From positions 35,681 to 99,680 of the forward strand of contig NZ_FOOR01000012.1 of NCBI RefSeq assembly GCF_900113255.1: DNA of 64,000 nucleotides. Direction: 5' to 3'. Below are positions 43,490 to 53,300 of the stretch, piece by piece (within the stretch, counting starts at the first letter, position 1; each line of letters begins with the position of its first letter). The notes under the pieces are model-generated. The model searched no databases. It was not told the origin of the DNA and saw nothing but the letters and a program-made list of their open reading frames with translations. Origin of the DNA: Novosphingobium sp. CF614. GTDB taxonomy: Bacteria; Pseudomonadota; Alphaproteobacteria; Sphingomonadales; Sphingomonadaceae. The position numbers and the translations under genes were made by a program.

Positions 43490-44530
43490 ATGCATGACGC
43501 CCGCGTTCTGGTAGTCGACGATTCAGCAGCCATGCGCGCGCTGTTCTGCGATGTTCTGGAGCAGACCAAGAACGTCCGCGTCGTCGGCACGGCGGCCAAC
43601 GCGGCGGAGGCGCGCGACCAGATCGCCGACCTCAAGCCCAACGTCGTCACGCTGGACGTCGAAATGCCCGGCATGAGCGGGATCGAGTTCCTCGAGGAGA
43701 TCATGACCAGCAACCCGATGCCGGTGGTCATGCTTTCCAGCCTTACCCAAAGCGGGACGGAGACCTCGCTGAAGGCCTTTGAGCTGGGGGCGGTCGAGTG
43801 CTTTCCCAAACCGCTCAAGGCAACGCCCGAGCAGTTCGCCAAGACGGTCGGCAAGCTCGGCAAGATCGTGCTCGCGGCAGCCAATTCCAACGTACGCGAC
43901 AAGCCCCGCCACCGCGTCGCCAAGGCCGAGGGCGAAGGCGGGCCGGACTATTCGCCGAACGGCAAGATCGCCGCGTTCAGCACCTCGATGGGCGGCGTCG
44001 ACGCGCTGACCGAAGTGCTCAGCCACTATCCCAAGAACTGCCCGCCCACGGTAATCATCCTGCAGACCGAGCCGGCGCTGGCCGAAATGTTCATCGCCCG
44101 GGCCGACAAGGAATGCGCCTGCGGGGTCAAGGCCGCCACCGATGGCGCCATGCTGATGGCGGGCACCGTGCACATCGCGTTCGACCCTTCCAAGCATGTG
44201 ATCGTCGAACCCGGCATCCCGGCGAAGCTGCGCATGGTCGCGCGCGATCCGGTCGAAGGCTTCCGCCCCTCGGCCACGCTGCTGTTCGGCTCGCTCTCGC
44301 GCGCCGGAATGGCCACCATCGGCGCGGTCCTGACCGGCATGGGCGAGGACGGCGCCAAGGGGCTCAAGCTGCTCCAGGCCACCGGCTGCCGCACCCTGGC
44401 GCAGGACCGTTCCACCGCCACCGTGCCGCAGGCCCCGGCCGCCGCGGTCGAAGCCGGCGCGGTCGATGCCGAACTCAAGCTTGAACAACTGGCCGCCGAC
44501 GTGCTGGCCAACTGCGGCGCGGCGGGCTGA
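43490..44530 (+). CDS. CheB-like protein with degenerate esterase site
   Basis: 346-residue receiver plus CheB-type C-domain. The receiver is complete (D11/D12, D56 in VVTLDVEMPGMSG, K in CFPKP). In the esterase domain the serine remains (S166 in STSMGG) but the following Thr is Met167, and the catalytic His, which is in QHV of CheB at 38797, is replaced by Thr193 (LQTEP). Asp287 in TGMGEDGAKG is kept. It is therefore probably inactive as methylesterase and may be a phosphate sink, adaptor or competitor. ATG at 43490 with GGAAGG; divergent from the che operon. Confidence 0.82.
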   Translation: MHDARVLVVDDSAAMRALFCDVLEQTKNVRVVGTAANAAEARDQIADLKPNVVTLDVEMPGMSGIEFLEEIMTSNPMPVVMLSSLTQSGTETSLKAFELGAVECFPKPLKATPEQFAKTVGKLGKIVLAAANSNVRDKPRHRVAKAEGEGGPDYSPNGKIAAFSTSMGGVDALTEVLSHYPKNCPPTVIILQTEPALAEMFIARADKECACGVKAATDGAMLMAGTVHIAFDPSKHVIVEPGIPAKLRMVARDPVEGFRPSATLLFGSLSRAGMATIGAVLTGMGEDGAKGLKLLQATGCRTLAQDRSTATVPQAPAAAVEAGAVDAELKLEQLAADVLANCGAAG

Positions 44531-44587
44531 TCCCGCCGCGACGTTCTTGCTTTCCCGTTTCGGCCCCGTTTCGACGACAACGCGGCT

Positions 44588-46180
44588 TCAGTGCCCCGCC
44601 GCCAGCTTGATGTCCCTGGGCGGGCGAGGCGCCAGCCAGATCGCCGTCGCCGCCAGGAACAGGGCCACTGCGGACAGCGCGAAGAGGTGCGTGGTCGCGT
44701 TCGTCACCGCTTGCAGGCCGACCATCTCGGCGATCGCCCCGCGCGCCTGCTGGGCGGAAAACCCGCCGGCCTGAAGCGCCGATGACGCCGCCTGCGCGCC
44801 ATTGAGCGAACCCGCCAGCTCCGCACCGTCGGAACGGGCCATGTTGCTCCAGACGGTGGTGACGATCGCCGTCGCGGCGGCGGCGGCCAGGGTCCGCCCG
44901 AAATTGGCAAGCCCGGCGGCGGAGGCGGTTTCCTCGGGCCTCACCGCCGCCAGGCTGATGGTGGTGAGCGGCACGATGAACAGCGACACCCCGGCGCCTT
45001 GAAGCAGCTGCGGATAGGCGAACTGCCAGAACACCGAATCGCTTGTCCACCAGGTCCGCATGATCGCGCAGACGCCGACCCAGGATATCCCGACGAACAC
45101 CAGCAGACGCGGATCGAAGCGTTGCATCAGGCGCGGCACGAAAGGTGACGCGACAAGCGCCAGCACTCCGGAAAAGGCCATGACATAGCCCGCGTCCGTC
45201 GCGGTATAGCCCATCGATATCTGCAGGAACTGCGGAACCACCACCACCGAGGCGAAGTAGGTCCCAAACGCGATCATCAGCGCCACCGTCGTCGCCGTGT
45301 AGCCGCGATGGCGGAACACCTTGAGATCGACGATCGGATGTTCCTCGGTCAGTTCCCAGATCAGGAACACGCAGAAGAAGATCGCCGCCGTCACCGCCAG
45401 CAGGACGATCCTGGTCGAAGCGAACCAGTCCTCCTCGCGGCCCAGGTCCAGCATCATCTGGAGCGCGCCCACCCAGATCACCAGCAGCACCAGCCCCACC
45501 ACGTCGATCGGCAGCCGGACGGTCGGCGTTTCGATACGGCGAAGCAGGACGATGGCCGCCGCGAAGATGCCGATCGCGATCGGCACGTTGATGAAGAATA
45601 TCCATTCCCACGACCAGTTGTCGCTGATCGTGCCGCCCAGGATCGGCCCCAGGATCGGCGCCGTCACCAGTGTCATCGCCCACATCGCCATGGCCCTGGA
45701 ATGCATGTGCCGGGGAAAGATGCGCAGCATCAGCGTCTGGGTGAGCGGCATCAGCGGCCCCCCGCAGAAGCCCTGCCCCAGGCGGAACACCACCAGCATG
45801 CCCAAAGTGCTGGAAAGCCCGCAGAGCGCGGAAAACAGCCCGAACCCCGCCAGCGAGAACAGGAACGTGCGCAAGGCGCCGAAGCGCCCGACCAGCCATC
45901 CGGTCAGCGGCACGCAGATCGCCTCGGCCACCGCGTAGGAGGTGATGACCCAGGTCCCGCTCTGCGTGGAGACCGCCAGGGCGCCCGCGATGTGCGGCAC
46001 CGAGACATTCGCGATCGTCAGGTCCAGCACGACGATGAAATTCGCCATCGCCAGCACGAAGCCGGCAACGACGAGGCGCGCGCCGGTCAGGGTGGTGGAC
46101 GAACCGCCGGCCGCGTCATTCGGCGAAGGGCTCGGGGACGGCCGCGAAGCCGGGACCGTGGGTGCGGTGGTATCGGCCAT
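44588..46180 (-). CDS. emrB: DHA2-family MFS exporter, EmrB type
   Basis: 530-residue 14-helix drug:H+ antiporter. Motifs: VVLDLTIANVSVPHIAGAL (motif D1), GWLVGRFGALRTFL (motif A), GQGFCGGPLMPLTQTLML and APILGPILGGTISDNWSWEWIFFINVP (motif C). The stop codon of emrA overlaps the start by one base, so the two are coupled. N-terminal Ser/Pro-rich 30 residues are variable. Confidence 0.92.
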   Translation of the reverse strand: MADTTAPTVPASRPSPSPSPNDAAGGSSTTLTGARLVVAGFVLAMANFIVVLDLTIANVSVPHIAGALAVSTQSGTWVITSYAVAEAICVPLTGWLVGRFGALRTFLFSLAGFGLFSALCGLSSTLGMLVVFRLGQGFCGGPLMPLTQTLMLRIFPRHMHSRAMAMWAMTLVTAPILGPILGGTISDNWSWEWIFFINVPIAIGIFAAAIVLLRRIETPTVRLPIDVVGLVLLVIWVGALQMMLDLGREEDWFASTRIVLLAVTAAIFFCVFLIWELTEEHPIVDLKVFRHRGYTATTVALMIAFGTYFASVVVVPQFLQISMGYTATDAGYVMAFSGVLALVASPFVPRLMQRFDPRLLVFVGISWVGVCAIMRTWWTSDSVFWQFAYPQLLQGAGVSLFIVPLTTISLAAVRPEETASAAGLANFGRTLAAAAATAIVTTVWSNMARSDGAELAGSLNGAQAASSALQAGGFSAQQARGAIAEMVGLQAVTNATTHLFALSAVALFLAATAIWLAPRPPRDIKLAAGH

Positions 46181-47415
46181 CAGTCCTTGCTCGTCAGGTC
46201 GATCTCGGCTTCCATCGACAGCCCGATCCGGAGCGGATGTTCCTTCAGCTCCCCGGGATCGAGTTCGATCCGCACCGGCAGGCGCTGCACCACCTTGATC
46301 CAGTTGCCGGTCGCGTTCTGCGCCGGGATCAGCGAGAAGGCGGCGCCGGTGCCGCCGGCGAAGCCGACGACCTTGCCGTGGAACACCACGTCGTCGCCAT
46401 AGAAGTCGGACGTCATCGTGGCCGCCTGGCCGCTGCGGACCTTGCCCAGCTGGTCTTCCTTGAAATTCGCATCGACGTAGAGCTGGCCGACCGGAACCAC
46501 GATCATGGCGACCGAACCGGCATCGATCTTCTGGCCGACCTGGATCGCGCGCCGGGCAACAATGCCGTCGACCGGTGCCCGCACGACGGTGCGCGCGATG
46601 TCGAGCCGCGCGCTCTCCAGCCGCGCCTTGGCCAGCAGGATCTCGGGGGCGGTCTCGACATCGGTTCCGCGCGTCAGCACCAGCGCCGCCTCTTCCTGGC
46701 GCCGCGCGCTCACCGCGTCGGATCGGGCGGCGGCGAGCCCTGCCTGCGCCTCACGCGTGGCCGCCTGCGCCGAGGCGAGTGCCTCACGCGCGGACGTCAG
46801 TTCCTCGGCGGAAACGGCGCCGCTGCCGGCAAGCCCGGCGCGCCGGCCATAATCGGCCCGCGCCTTGGCGAGCGCGGCCTGGGTGGAAGCCACCTTAGCC
46901 TGCGCCGCGCCGATCTGGGTGGTGCTGGCGTCCGCCGCCGCGCCCAGCGCATCGTTGTTGGCCAACGACTGGCCATACCGGCGCCGGGCATATTCCAGCC
47001 CGGCCTGGGCCTGCGCAAGCACGATCCGCTGGTCCGCATCGTCAAGCCGGAACAGGATCTGCCCGCGCCGGACCGGCTGCGTATCGGTGACCAGGACTTC
47101 GATCACCTTGCCGGAAGTCAGCGGCGTGACTTCGGCGGTTTCCCCGCCGACATAGGCATTGTCGGTGGAAACCGAGCGGCTGGCGATCAACACGTCATAG
47201 AGAAAATAGAGCCCGGCGATCACGGCGACGGCGAGCGCCAGACCGATCAGCAGCGGCGCGCGGTTCTTCCTGTCGATCACGCTTCCACTGGCCGCCTCAC
47301 TGGCCGCCTCACTGGCCGCCTCACTGGCCGCCTCACTGGCCGAAGCACTGGCCGAAGCACTGGCCGAAGCCTCGCCGTGCGGGTTGGCAGGCTGTTCCTG
47401 CGCGTCATCACTCAT
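46180..47415 (-). CDS. emrA: EmrA/HlyD-type membrane fusion protein
   Basis: 411-residue periplasmic adaptor with one N-terminal TM helix (about 55-75, LLIGLALAVAVIAGLYFLY). It has the lipoyl half-motifs STDNAYVGGETAEVTPLTSGKV and TVVRAPVDGIVARRAIQVGQ around a long alpha-hairpin (about 125-240). The cytoplasmic tail has seven 12-base repeats giving ASAS x3 and EAAS x4. Starts 8 bases inside the outer-membrane gene. Confidence 0.92.
   Translation of the reverse strand: MSDDAQEQPANPHGEASASASASASASEAASEAASEAASEAASGSVIDRKNRAPLLIGLALAVAVIAGLYFLYDVLIASRSVSTDNAYVGGETAEVTPLTSGKVIEVLVTDTQPVRRGQILFRLDDADQRIVLAQAQAGLEYARRRYGQSLANNDALGAAADASTTQIGAAQAKVASTQAALAKARADYGRRAGLAGSGAVSAEELTSAREALASAQAATREAQAGLAAARSDAVSARRQEEAALVLTRGTDVETAPEILLAKARLESARLDIARTVVRAPVDGIVARRAIQVGQKIDAGSVAMIVVPVGQLYVDANFKEDQLGKVRSGQAATMTSDFYGDDVVFHGKVVGFAGGTGAAFSLIPAQNATGNWIKVVQRLPVRIELDPGELKEHPLRIGLSMEAEIDLTSKD
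47287..47370 (-). repeat. 12-bp coding minisatellite, seven copies
   Basis: Seven contiguous 12-base units in emrA: four ACTGGCCGCCTC (47287-47334) and three ACTGGCCGAAGC (47335-47370) on the plus strand. Perfect within each subtype. Copy-number change would keep the frame. Confidence 0.9.
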
Positions 47416-48868
47416 GGTCGGGGGCCTTTTCACTGGAAGCATCCGCGAACCCGCCGCCCAGCGCACGCTGGAGCGCCACTTCGAGGGCAAGGGTGCGGAA
47501 ATGGGCGTCGATCGCGGCCTGGCGCGCGTCGAGCGCGGCGGTCTGGGCGGTCAGCGCGTCGAGGTAGCCGGTCAAGCCGGCGCGGTAGCGCTTCATCGAC
47601 AAGTCGTAGGCGGCTTGCGAAGTGGTTCCCGCTTCGGCCGAGTCCCGTTGCTGCGAGACGGCGGCATCGCGGCTGGCAAGCGCGTCGGCAACCTCGCGCA
47701 GCGCATCGACCACGGTCGCGTTGTAATCGGCGACGGCGGCGTCATAACCGCCGCGCGCCTGGGTGAACTGGCCCGTGAGCCGCCCGCCCTGAAAGATCGG
47801 CAGGCTCAGCGCCGCCCCGGCATTGCCGTCAGTGGAGCCGGTGTCGATCAGGTTGGACAGGCCAAGCGACGTCAGGCCGATCAGCCCGCGCAGCGAAATG
47901 TCCGGCATGAACGCCGCCTTGGCGGCATCGATGCGCGATGCCGCCGCCTCGGCACGCAGCCTCGCGGCAACGATGTCCGGACGGCGCCCGGCCAGCGCGA
48001 TGCCGGCGTCGGCCGGCACCTGAGTCTGTGGCAGCGAGGCCAGCGTCGGTGGGGTAATGGCCAGGCCCCGGTCGGGGCCGGCGCCGAGCAGGGCGGCGAT
48101 GGCGTGACGGCGGAGCAGGATCTGCTCGGCATTGGCCGAAAGCGCGGCGCGCGCCGCCGCCGCCGCCGCTTCCGCCCGGCGCAGCGGTGCATCGCTGTCC
48201 AGACCCTGCCGCGCCCGCTGGCCGGTAAGGTCCATCATCGCCGCGCGCGCCCGGCTCGCCTCGGCCAGCGCCTCGCCGCGCGCGATCAGCCGGGCCAGGT
48301 CGAAGTATGAGGACACGACATTGCTCGAAAGCATCAGTTCGGCCTGGCGGGCATCGGCTTCGGCGGCCTGCGCCTCCGACGTCGCGGCCGCCAGCGCCTT
48401 GCGGTTCCGCCCCCACAAGTCGAGGTCGAAATCGCCCGAAAGCGCGAGCGTGCCGGTGCTTTTCCAGCCACGCGGCACGAAGGCGGCGGGCACGCCGTTG
48501 TTGTAGCTCTGCTTGACCGCCCCGCCGGAGGCCTGCCCCCCCAGCGCGGGCAACGTATCGGCACCCGCCATCTCGGCACCCCCGCGAGCCTGGCGGATGC
48601 GCGCCGCGGCGGTCGCGACGCTGGGCGAACCTGCCAGCGCCTCTTCGACCAGCGCATCGAGCTGGGGATCGCCATAGGCCGTCCACCAGCGCTGACGCGG
48701 CCAGTCGCGCGCGGTCTCGCCGGCCGCCAGCGACTGCGCCGACTGCAACGTGGCGGGTGCCGTCATCCTGGGCCGTGGCCCCAGATCCGGAGCGCCGCAA
48801 GCGGCCAGGCACAACGACACCGCCAGCGACGAGGCCGCCGCGACTCGCGAAAACATTTCCGTACTCAT
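47408..48868 (-). CDS. Outer-membrane efflux lipoprotein (NodT/OprM family)
   Basis: 486-residue TolC-like channel. A lipoprotein signal precedes the lipidated cysteine in SLCLAACGAPDLG (about Cys 24). Two OEP repeats follow (about 60-260 and 270-470), with YGDPQLDALVEEAL, FDLDLWGRN, GRRPDIVAARLRAEAA and SDGNAGAALSLPIFQGG typical of the family. First gene of the exporter operon; promoter region shared with the TetR gene. The ATG at 48868 is inside a palindrome that may be the operator. Confidence 0.9.
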   Translation of the reverse strand: MSTEMFSRVAAASSLAVSLCLAACGAPDLGPRPRMTAPATLQSAQSLAAGETARDWPRQRWWTAYGDPQLDALVEEALAGSPSVATAAARIRQARGGAEMAGADTLPALGGQASGGAVKQSYNNGVPAAFVPRGWKSTGTLALSGDFDLDLWGRNRKALAAATSEAQAAEADARQAELMLSSNVVSSYFDLARLIARGEALAEASRARAAMMDLTGQRARQGLDSDAPLRRAEAAAAAARAALSANAEQILLRRHAIAALLGAGPDRGLAITPPTLASLPQTQVPADAGIALAGRRPDIVAARLRAEAAASRIDAAKAAFMPDISLRGLIGLTSLGLSNLIDTGSTDGNAGAALSLPIFQGGRLTGQFTQARGGYDAAVADYNATVVDALREVADALASRDAAVSQQRDSAEAGTTSQAAYDLSMKRYRAGLTGYLDALTAQTAALDARQAAIDAHFRTLALEVALQRALGGGFADASSEKAPDHE

Positions 48869-48928
48869 CAGTACATTTTTATCGAGATGTGGCTTGCATC
48901 TGTCAACCAAAAGCGTACCATCGAGTAC
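48861..48928. promoter_or_regulatory. Paired palindromes between exporter operon and TetR gene
   Basis: Two related 14-base palindromes: GTACTCATCAGTAC at 48861-48874 (over the exporter start codon) and GTACCATCGAGTAC at 48915-48928 (5 bases before the TetR start). Position and spacing suit autoregulated TetR repression of both genes. Confidence 0.6.
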
Positions 48929-48932
48929 ACAT

Positions 48933-49544
48933 ATGACAGGGCCCGTTGGAAAAAGAGAACTGAACAAGGCGCGCAAGCGCGCCGCGATCGTCACCATCGC
49001 CACGCGCTCGTTCCTCGAACAGGGTTACGCGGCCACCAGCATGTCGGCGATCGCCGAGGAACTGGGCGGCTCCAAGGCAACTTTGTGGGCGCATTTCTGT
49101 TCCAAGGAAGAACTCTTCGCCGCCGTCATCGACCAACTCGTCGAAACCTTCTCCCGCGATATCGACGAAGTGCTGACCAGCCAGACCTTTTCGGTATCCG
49201 CGCTGCGCCGGGCCTGCCTGCGCCTGCTGGAATGCCTGCTGCGCGAGACGGCCGTGCGTCTGTTCCGGCTGGTGATGAGCGAGGGCGAGCGTTTTCCCGA
49301 GATCACCGAGGTCTTCTGGACGCGCGGACCGGCCAAGGTGCGCCAATGCCTCGGTGAATTCTACGCGACCGGCTTCGAGGAAGCGGACGCCGTGCGGCTG
49401 ACCCGGCTGACGCTCGCGGCGATCGGCGGCTACCGCTCGGATATCCTGATGCGCCCGGTCAAGCCGGGCAAGGCGGAGCAGGAAGCCTTCATCGACAGCC
49501 TGGTCGAATTCCTGAACGGGGCCGCCGTCAGGAAGGCTGGATAG
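48933..49544 (+). CDS. TetR-family repressor of the EmrAB-NodT exporter
   Basis: 203-residue TetR regulator. The N-terminal HTH spans about residues 10-55 (IVTIATRSFLEQGYAATSMSAIAEELGGSKATLWAHFCSKEELF); the C-terminal ligand domain resembles the AefR-like/TetR_C_7 group. It is divergent from the exporter operon and likely represses it and itself. The frame is open from 48750 but overlaps the exporter gene; ATG at 48933 is chosen. Confidence 0.85.
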   Translation: MTGPVGKRELNKARKRAAIVTIATRSFLEQGYAATSMSAIAEELGGSKATLWAHFCSKEELFAAVIDQLVETFSRDIDEVLTSQTFSVSALRRACLRLLECLLRETAVRLFRLVMSEGERFPEITEVFWTRGPAKVRQCLGEFYATGFEEADAVRLTRLTLAAIGGYRSDILMRPVKPGKAEQEAFIDSLVEFLNGAAVRKAG

Positions 49545-49552
49545 TCCGGAGA

Positions 49553-50149
49553 TCAGCCGGCGCCGAACCGCGCGAGCGCATCGGCGACCCGCGCCTTGGC
49601 GGCGCCGACCGGATCGGTTTCGCCCAGCATCGCGAAGGTGCCGTTGAGCGCGAAGAAGCAGTGCCCGTGCACGCTCGCCAGCAGCGAGCGCGCCAGCGGC
49701 AAAGCCTCTCCGCCCAGGCCCGGCGGCAGGATGGCGGCGATCTCGCGCACGATCACGCCGGTGATCGCGGCGACTTTGTCGCGGTAATCCTGCGAGGGGG
49801 GCGTACCTTCGGGCAGGCGGAAGTCATAGAGCGCGGTCCAGGCATGGCGGCAGCCCAGGGCAAAGTCGAAATAGGCCTCGATCGCGGCGTCGAGCCGTCG
49901 CTCTTCACGCCCCGCCAGGCGCTGTTCCAGGAACGCCAGCCAGACATCCAGCGTGCGCCCGTTGAGCGCCAGCAGCAGGGCATCGTAGGACCCGAAGACA
50001 TTGTAGATCGTGCCGATCGAATAGCCGATCCGCTTGGCCACCTCGCGCGCGGAAAAGCGGGCGAAGCCCACTTCCGACAACTGCCGGTGCCCTTCTTCGA
50101 GAATCAGTTCGCGCAGTTCCTCGCGCGAGTGGTCCGAACGCCGTCCCAT
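49553..50149 (-). CDS. TetR-family transcriptional regulator
   Basis: 198-residue TetR protein. HTH at about residues 10-58 (ELRELILEEGHRQLSEVGFARFSAREVAKRIGYSIGTIYNVFGSYDAL), then a WHG-type C-domain (AWTALYDFRLPEG, ASVHGHCFFALNGTF). It is divergent from the LplT-PlsC-Aas gene across two ATTGAAC boxes, so phospholipid or acyl metabolism control is inferred. Ends 8 bases from the convergent TetR gene. Confidence 0.85.
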   Translation of the reverse strand: MGRRSDHSREELRELILEEGHRQLSEVGFARFSAREVAKRIGYSIGTIYNVFGSYDALLLALNGRTLDVWLAFLEQRLAGREERRLDAAIEAYFDFALGCRHAWTALYDFRLPEGTPPSQDYRDKVAAITGVIVREIAAILPPGLGGEALPLARSLLASVHGHCFFALNGTFAMLGETDPVGAAKARVADALARFGAG

Positions 50150-50187
50150 GCCATCCTGCCTTTGCCGTCCGGACCCTTGGCGAAAAA

Positions 50188-50222
50188 ATTGAACGATGTC
50201 TATTTCTTTAATTGAACAATGT
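50188..50222. promoter_or_regulatory. Two ATTGAAC boxes upstream of TetR gene
   Basis: ATTGAACGATGT at 50188-50199 and ATTGAACAATGT at 50211-50222, 23 bases apart in an AT-rich patch; each is a near-palindrome (ATTG-NN-CRAT). Likely binding sites for the adjacent TetR protein. Confidence 0.5.
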
Positions 50223-50364
50223 ATAATTCTGTGGGACACAAGCCCGGTAAGCGCGACTCCCGCAAGCCCGCGCGCTTGCCCGGCCGGCGATGGCACGGCA
50301 CCGGTTAACCGGATCGAAGCCCGGCAAGAATATTGAGCCGCAACCAAGAAATCGGGGGAACAAA

Positions 50365-53300
50365 GTGTCCGCACCAGACTTTTCACTGCTCGCCAAACGG
50401 CGCTTCGCGCCGATGTTCGCGGTTCAGTTTCTTGGCGCCTTCAACGACAACCTGCTGAAGTATGCCATGCTGCTGCTGGCGAACTACGGCATCTTGCGCG
50501 ATGCGCCGGACAAGGCGGGAATGCTTTCGGTGGTCGCCACCGGTCTTTTCACCCTGCCCTATTTCCTGTTCTCCGCGCTGGCCGGGCAAATCGCGGACCG
50601 CATCGACAAGGCCAGCCTGGTGCGCTGGATCAAGCTTGCCGAAGTGGGGATCATGGGCATGGCGCTGGTGGGCTTCGCCTGGGAATCGATCGCGCTGCTG
50701 CTGGCCAGCCTGTTCCTGATGGGCCTGCATTCCACCGTGTTCGGCCCGGTGAAATACTCGATCCTGCCGCAGCACTTGCGCGAGCATGAAATCATGGGCG
50801 GCACCGGCCTGATCGAGGCCGGAACTTTCCTGGCGATCCTGAGCGGGCAGCTCCTGGCCGGACAAGTCATGCCCTGGGAAGCCGGCCTCGTCGCCATGGG
50901 CCTTGCCGTGCTGGGCTACCTCGCCGCGCTGAATATCCCCCCTGCCCCGCCCAGCCGCGGCGGCCATCCGGTCGACTGGAACGTGGCGCGCGGCACCTGG
51001 CACGTGCTGACCACCGCCCACAAGGGGCGCGGCGTGTGGCTGGCGGTGCTGGGCATCAGCTGGTTCTTCACCGCCGGCGCCGTGCTGCTCACGGAGTTCG
51101 TGCCGCTCGTCTCGGACACGCTCGATGCCCGCAAGGACGTGGCGACGCTGTTCCTGGTGATCTTCTCGGTGACGATCGCGCTCGGCTCGATGACGGTGAA
51201 CCGCCTGCTCGGCGGCGAAGTCTCGGCCAGATACGTGCCGGTCAGCGCGCTGGCGCTCGCCGCCGGGCTGATCGACCTTTCGTTCTCGACCAGCCTGTTC
51301 GCCGTCGTCGTGCCCGATGCCACCGTCGCCCAGTTCCTCGCCAGCCCCGGGGCCTGGCGGATCATCGCCGACCTCATGGTCATCGCCTTTGCCGGCGGCA
51401 TGTTCATCGTGCCGCTCTACGCGATCCTGCAGATCCGCTCGCCGGCGGACGAGCGCTCGCAAGTGATCGCCGCCAACAACATCCTCAACGCCGGGATGAC
51501 GGTGGCCGCCGTCGCGATCGTCGCCGTGCTGCTGGCACTGGGCGCCACCGTGCCGCAAGTGATCGGCGTACTGGGGCTCGCCACCCTGGTGGTGGCGCTG
51601 GCCTCCGTCTGGCTGCTGCCCGAAACCCTGTTCAAGGCGGTGGTCCGCGCGGTGCTCAAGGTGCTCTACCGCGTCGAAGTGAGCGGGATCGAGAACATGC
51701 CCCGGCCCGGCGAGCCGGCGGTGGTGGTGGTCAACCATCTCTCCTTCCTCGACGGCGCGCTGCTCGGCGCCTTCCTGCCGGGCAAGCCGACGTTCGCGAT
51801 CAACACCCAGATCGCGCGGAACATGTGGCTCAAGCCCTTTCTCAAGCTGTTCGACGCCTTCCCGGTCGATCCCACCAATCCGATGGCGGCCAAGGCCATG
51901 GTCAAGGCCGTGCGCGAGGGGCGCACCCTGGTGATATTCCCGGAAGGACGCATCACCGTGACGGGCGCGCTGATGAAAGTGTTCGACGGCCCCGGCATGG
52001 TCGCCGACAAGGCCCATGCGCCGATCGTGCCGGTGCGGCTCGACGGCCCGCAATACAGCCCCTTCTCGCGTCTCAAGGGCAAAGTGCGCACGCGGCTGTT
52101 CCCCAAGGTCACGATCGACGTGCTGCCCGCGCGCCGCTTCGCCATCGAGGGCGAGATGTCCGCGCGCGAACGCCGCGCCGTGGCCGGCCGCCGTCTCTAC
52201 GACGAGATGAGCGCGATGATCTTCGCCACCACCCAGACCGACCGCACGCTGTTCGCGGCGCTGTGCGAAGCGCGCGCGCTCCACGGCGGCAAGGCCCTGG
52301 TGGTGGAAGACGTGAAGCGCCAGCCGCTCAGCTACGACCGCCTGATCCTGGGCGCCGAACTGCTGGGCGCGCGGCTTGTCCTCCGCACCCGCCCCGGCGA
52401 GGCGGTGGGCCTGCTGCTGCCCAACGTCAACGGCGCCGCGCTCGCCTTCTTCGCGGTGCAGGCCGAAGGCCGGGTCGCGGCCATGCTCAATTTCACCGCC
52501 GGCCTGACCAACCTGCTTTCCGCTTGCGCGACCGCAGACATCCGCACCATCGTGACCGCGCGGGCATTCGTCGAGCAAGTGAAGCTGGGCGACACGATCA
52601 CCGCGCTGGAGGCAACCGGGCGCGATGTGCTCTACCTCGAAGACCTCGCCGAGGGGATCCCTGCCGGCGAAAAGGTCTCGCGCCTGCTGCTGAAGAACGG
52701 CGCGGCGGGCCGGCATGCGAAACGCCAGGTCTCGCCCGACGCGCCGGCGGTGATCCTGTTCACCAGCGGATCGGAAGGCACGCCCAAGGGCGTCGTCCTG
52801 ACCCACCGCAACCTGCTATCCAACTGCGCGCAGCTCGCCGCGCGGATCGATTTCAACCCCAGCGACGTCGTGCTCAACGCATTGCCGGTGTTCCACTCGT
52901 TCGGCCTGACCGGCGGCACCTTGCTGCCGATCCTCAATGGCATCCGCACGGTGTTCTACCCCAGCCCGCTGCACTACCGGATCGTCCCCGCCCTCGCCTA
53001 TGACTGCAATGCGACGATCCTGTTCGGCACCGACACCTTCCTTTCCGGCTACGCGCGCATGGCCCATGGCTATGACTTCTATTCCGTGCGCTACATCTTC
53101 GCCGGCGCCGAGAAAGTGCGCGAAGAGACCCGCCGGACATATTCGGAAAAGTTCGGCCTGCGCATCATGGAAGGCTACGGCGCCACCGAATGCGCGCCGG
53201 TGATCGCGGTCAACACGCCGATGCATTTCCGCGCGGGCACCGTCGGGCGCCTGCTGCCGGCGATGGAAGCGCGGCTGGAGTCAGTGCCCGGCATCGCCGA

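Noticed and set aside
47287..47370. CRISPR or satellite outside genes
   Set aside because: Units are contiguous, multiples of three, and in frame within emrA.
50383..52806. 807-codon open frame on the minus strand
   Set aside because: Antisense of the LplT-PlsC-Aas gene; protein is His/Arg/Gln-rich without domains, as expected for high-GC codon bias.
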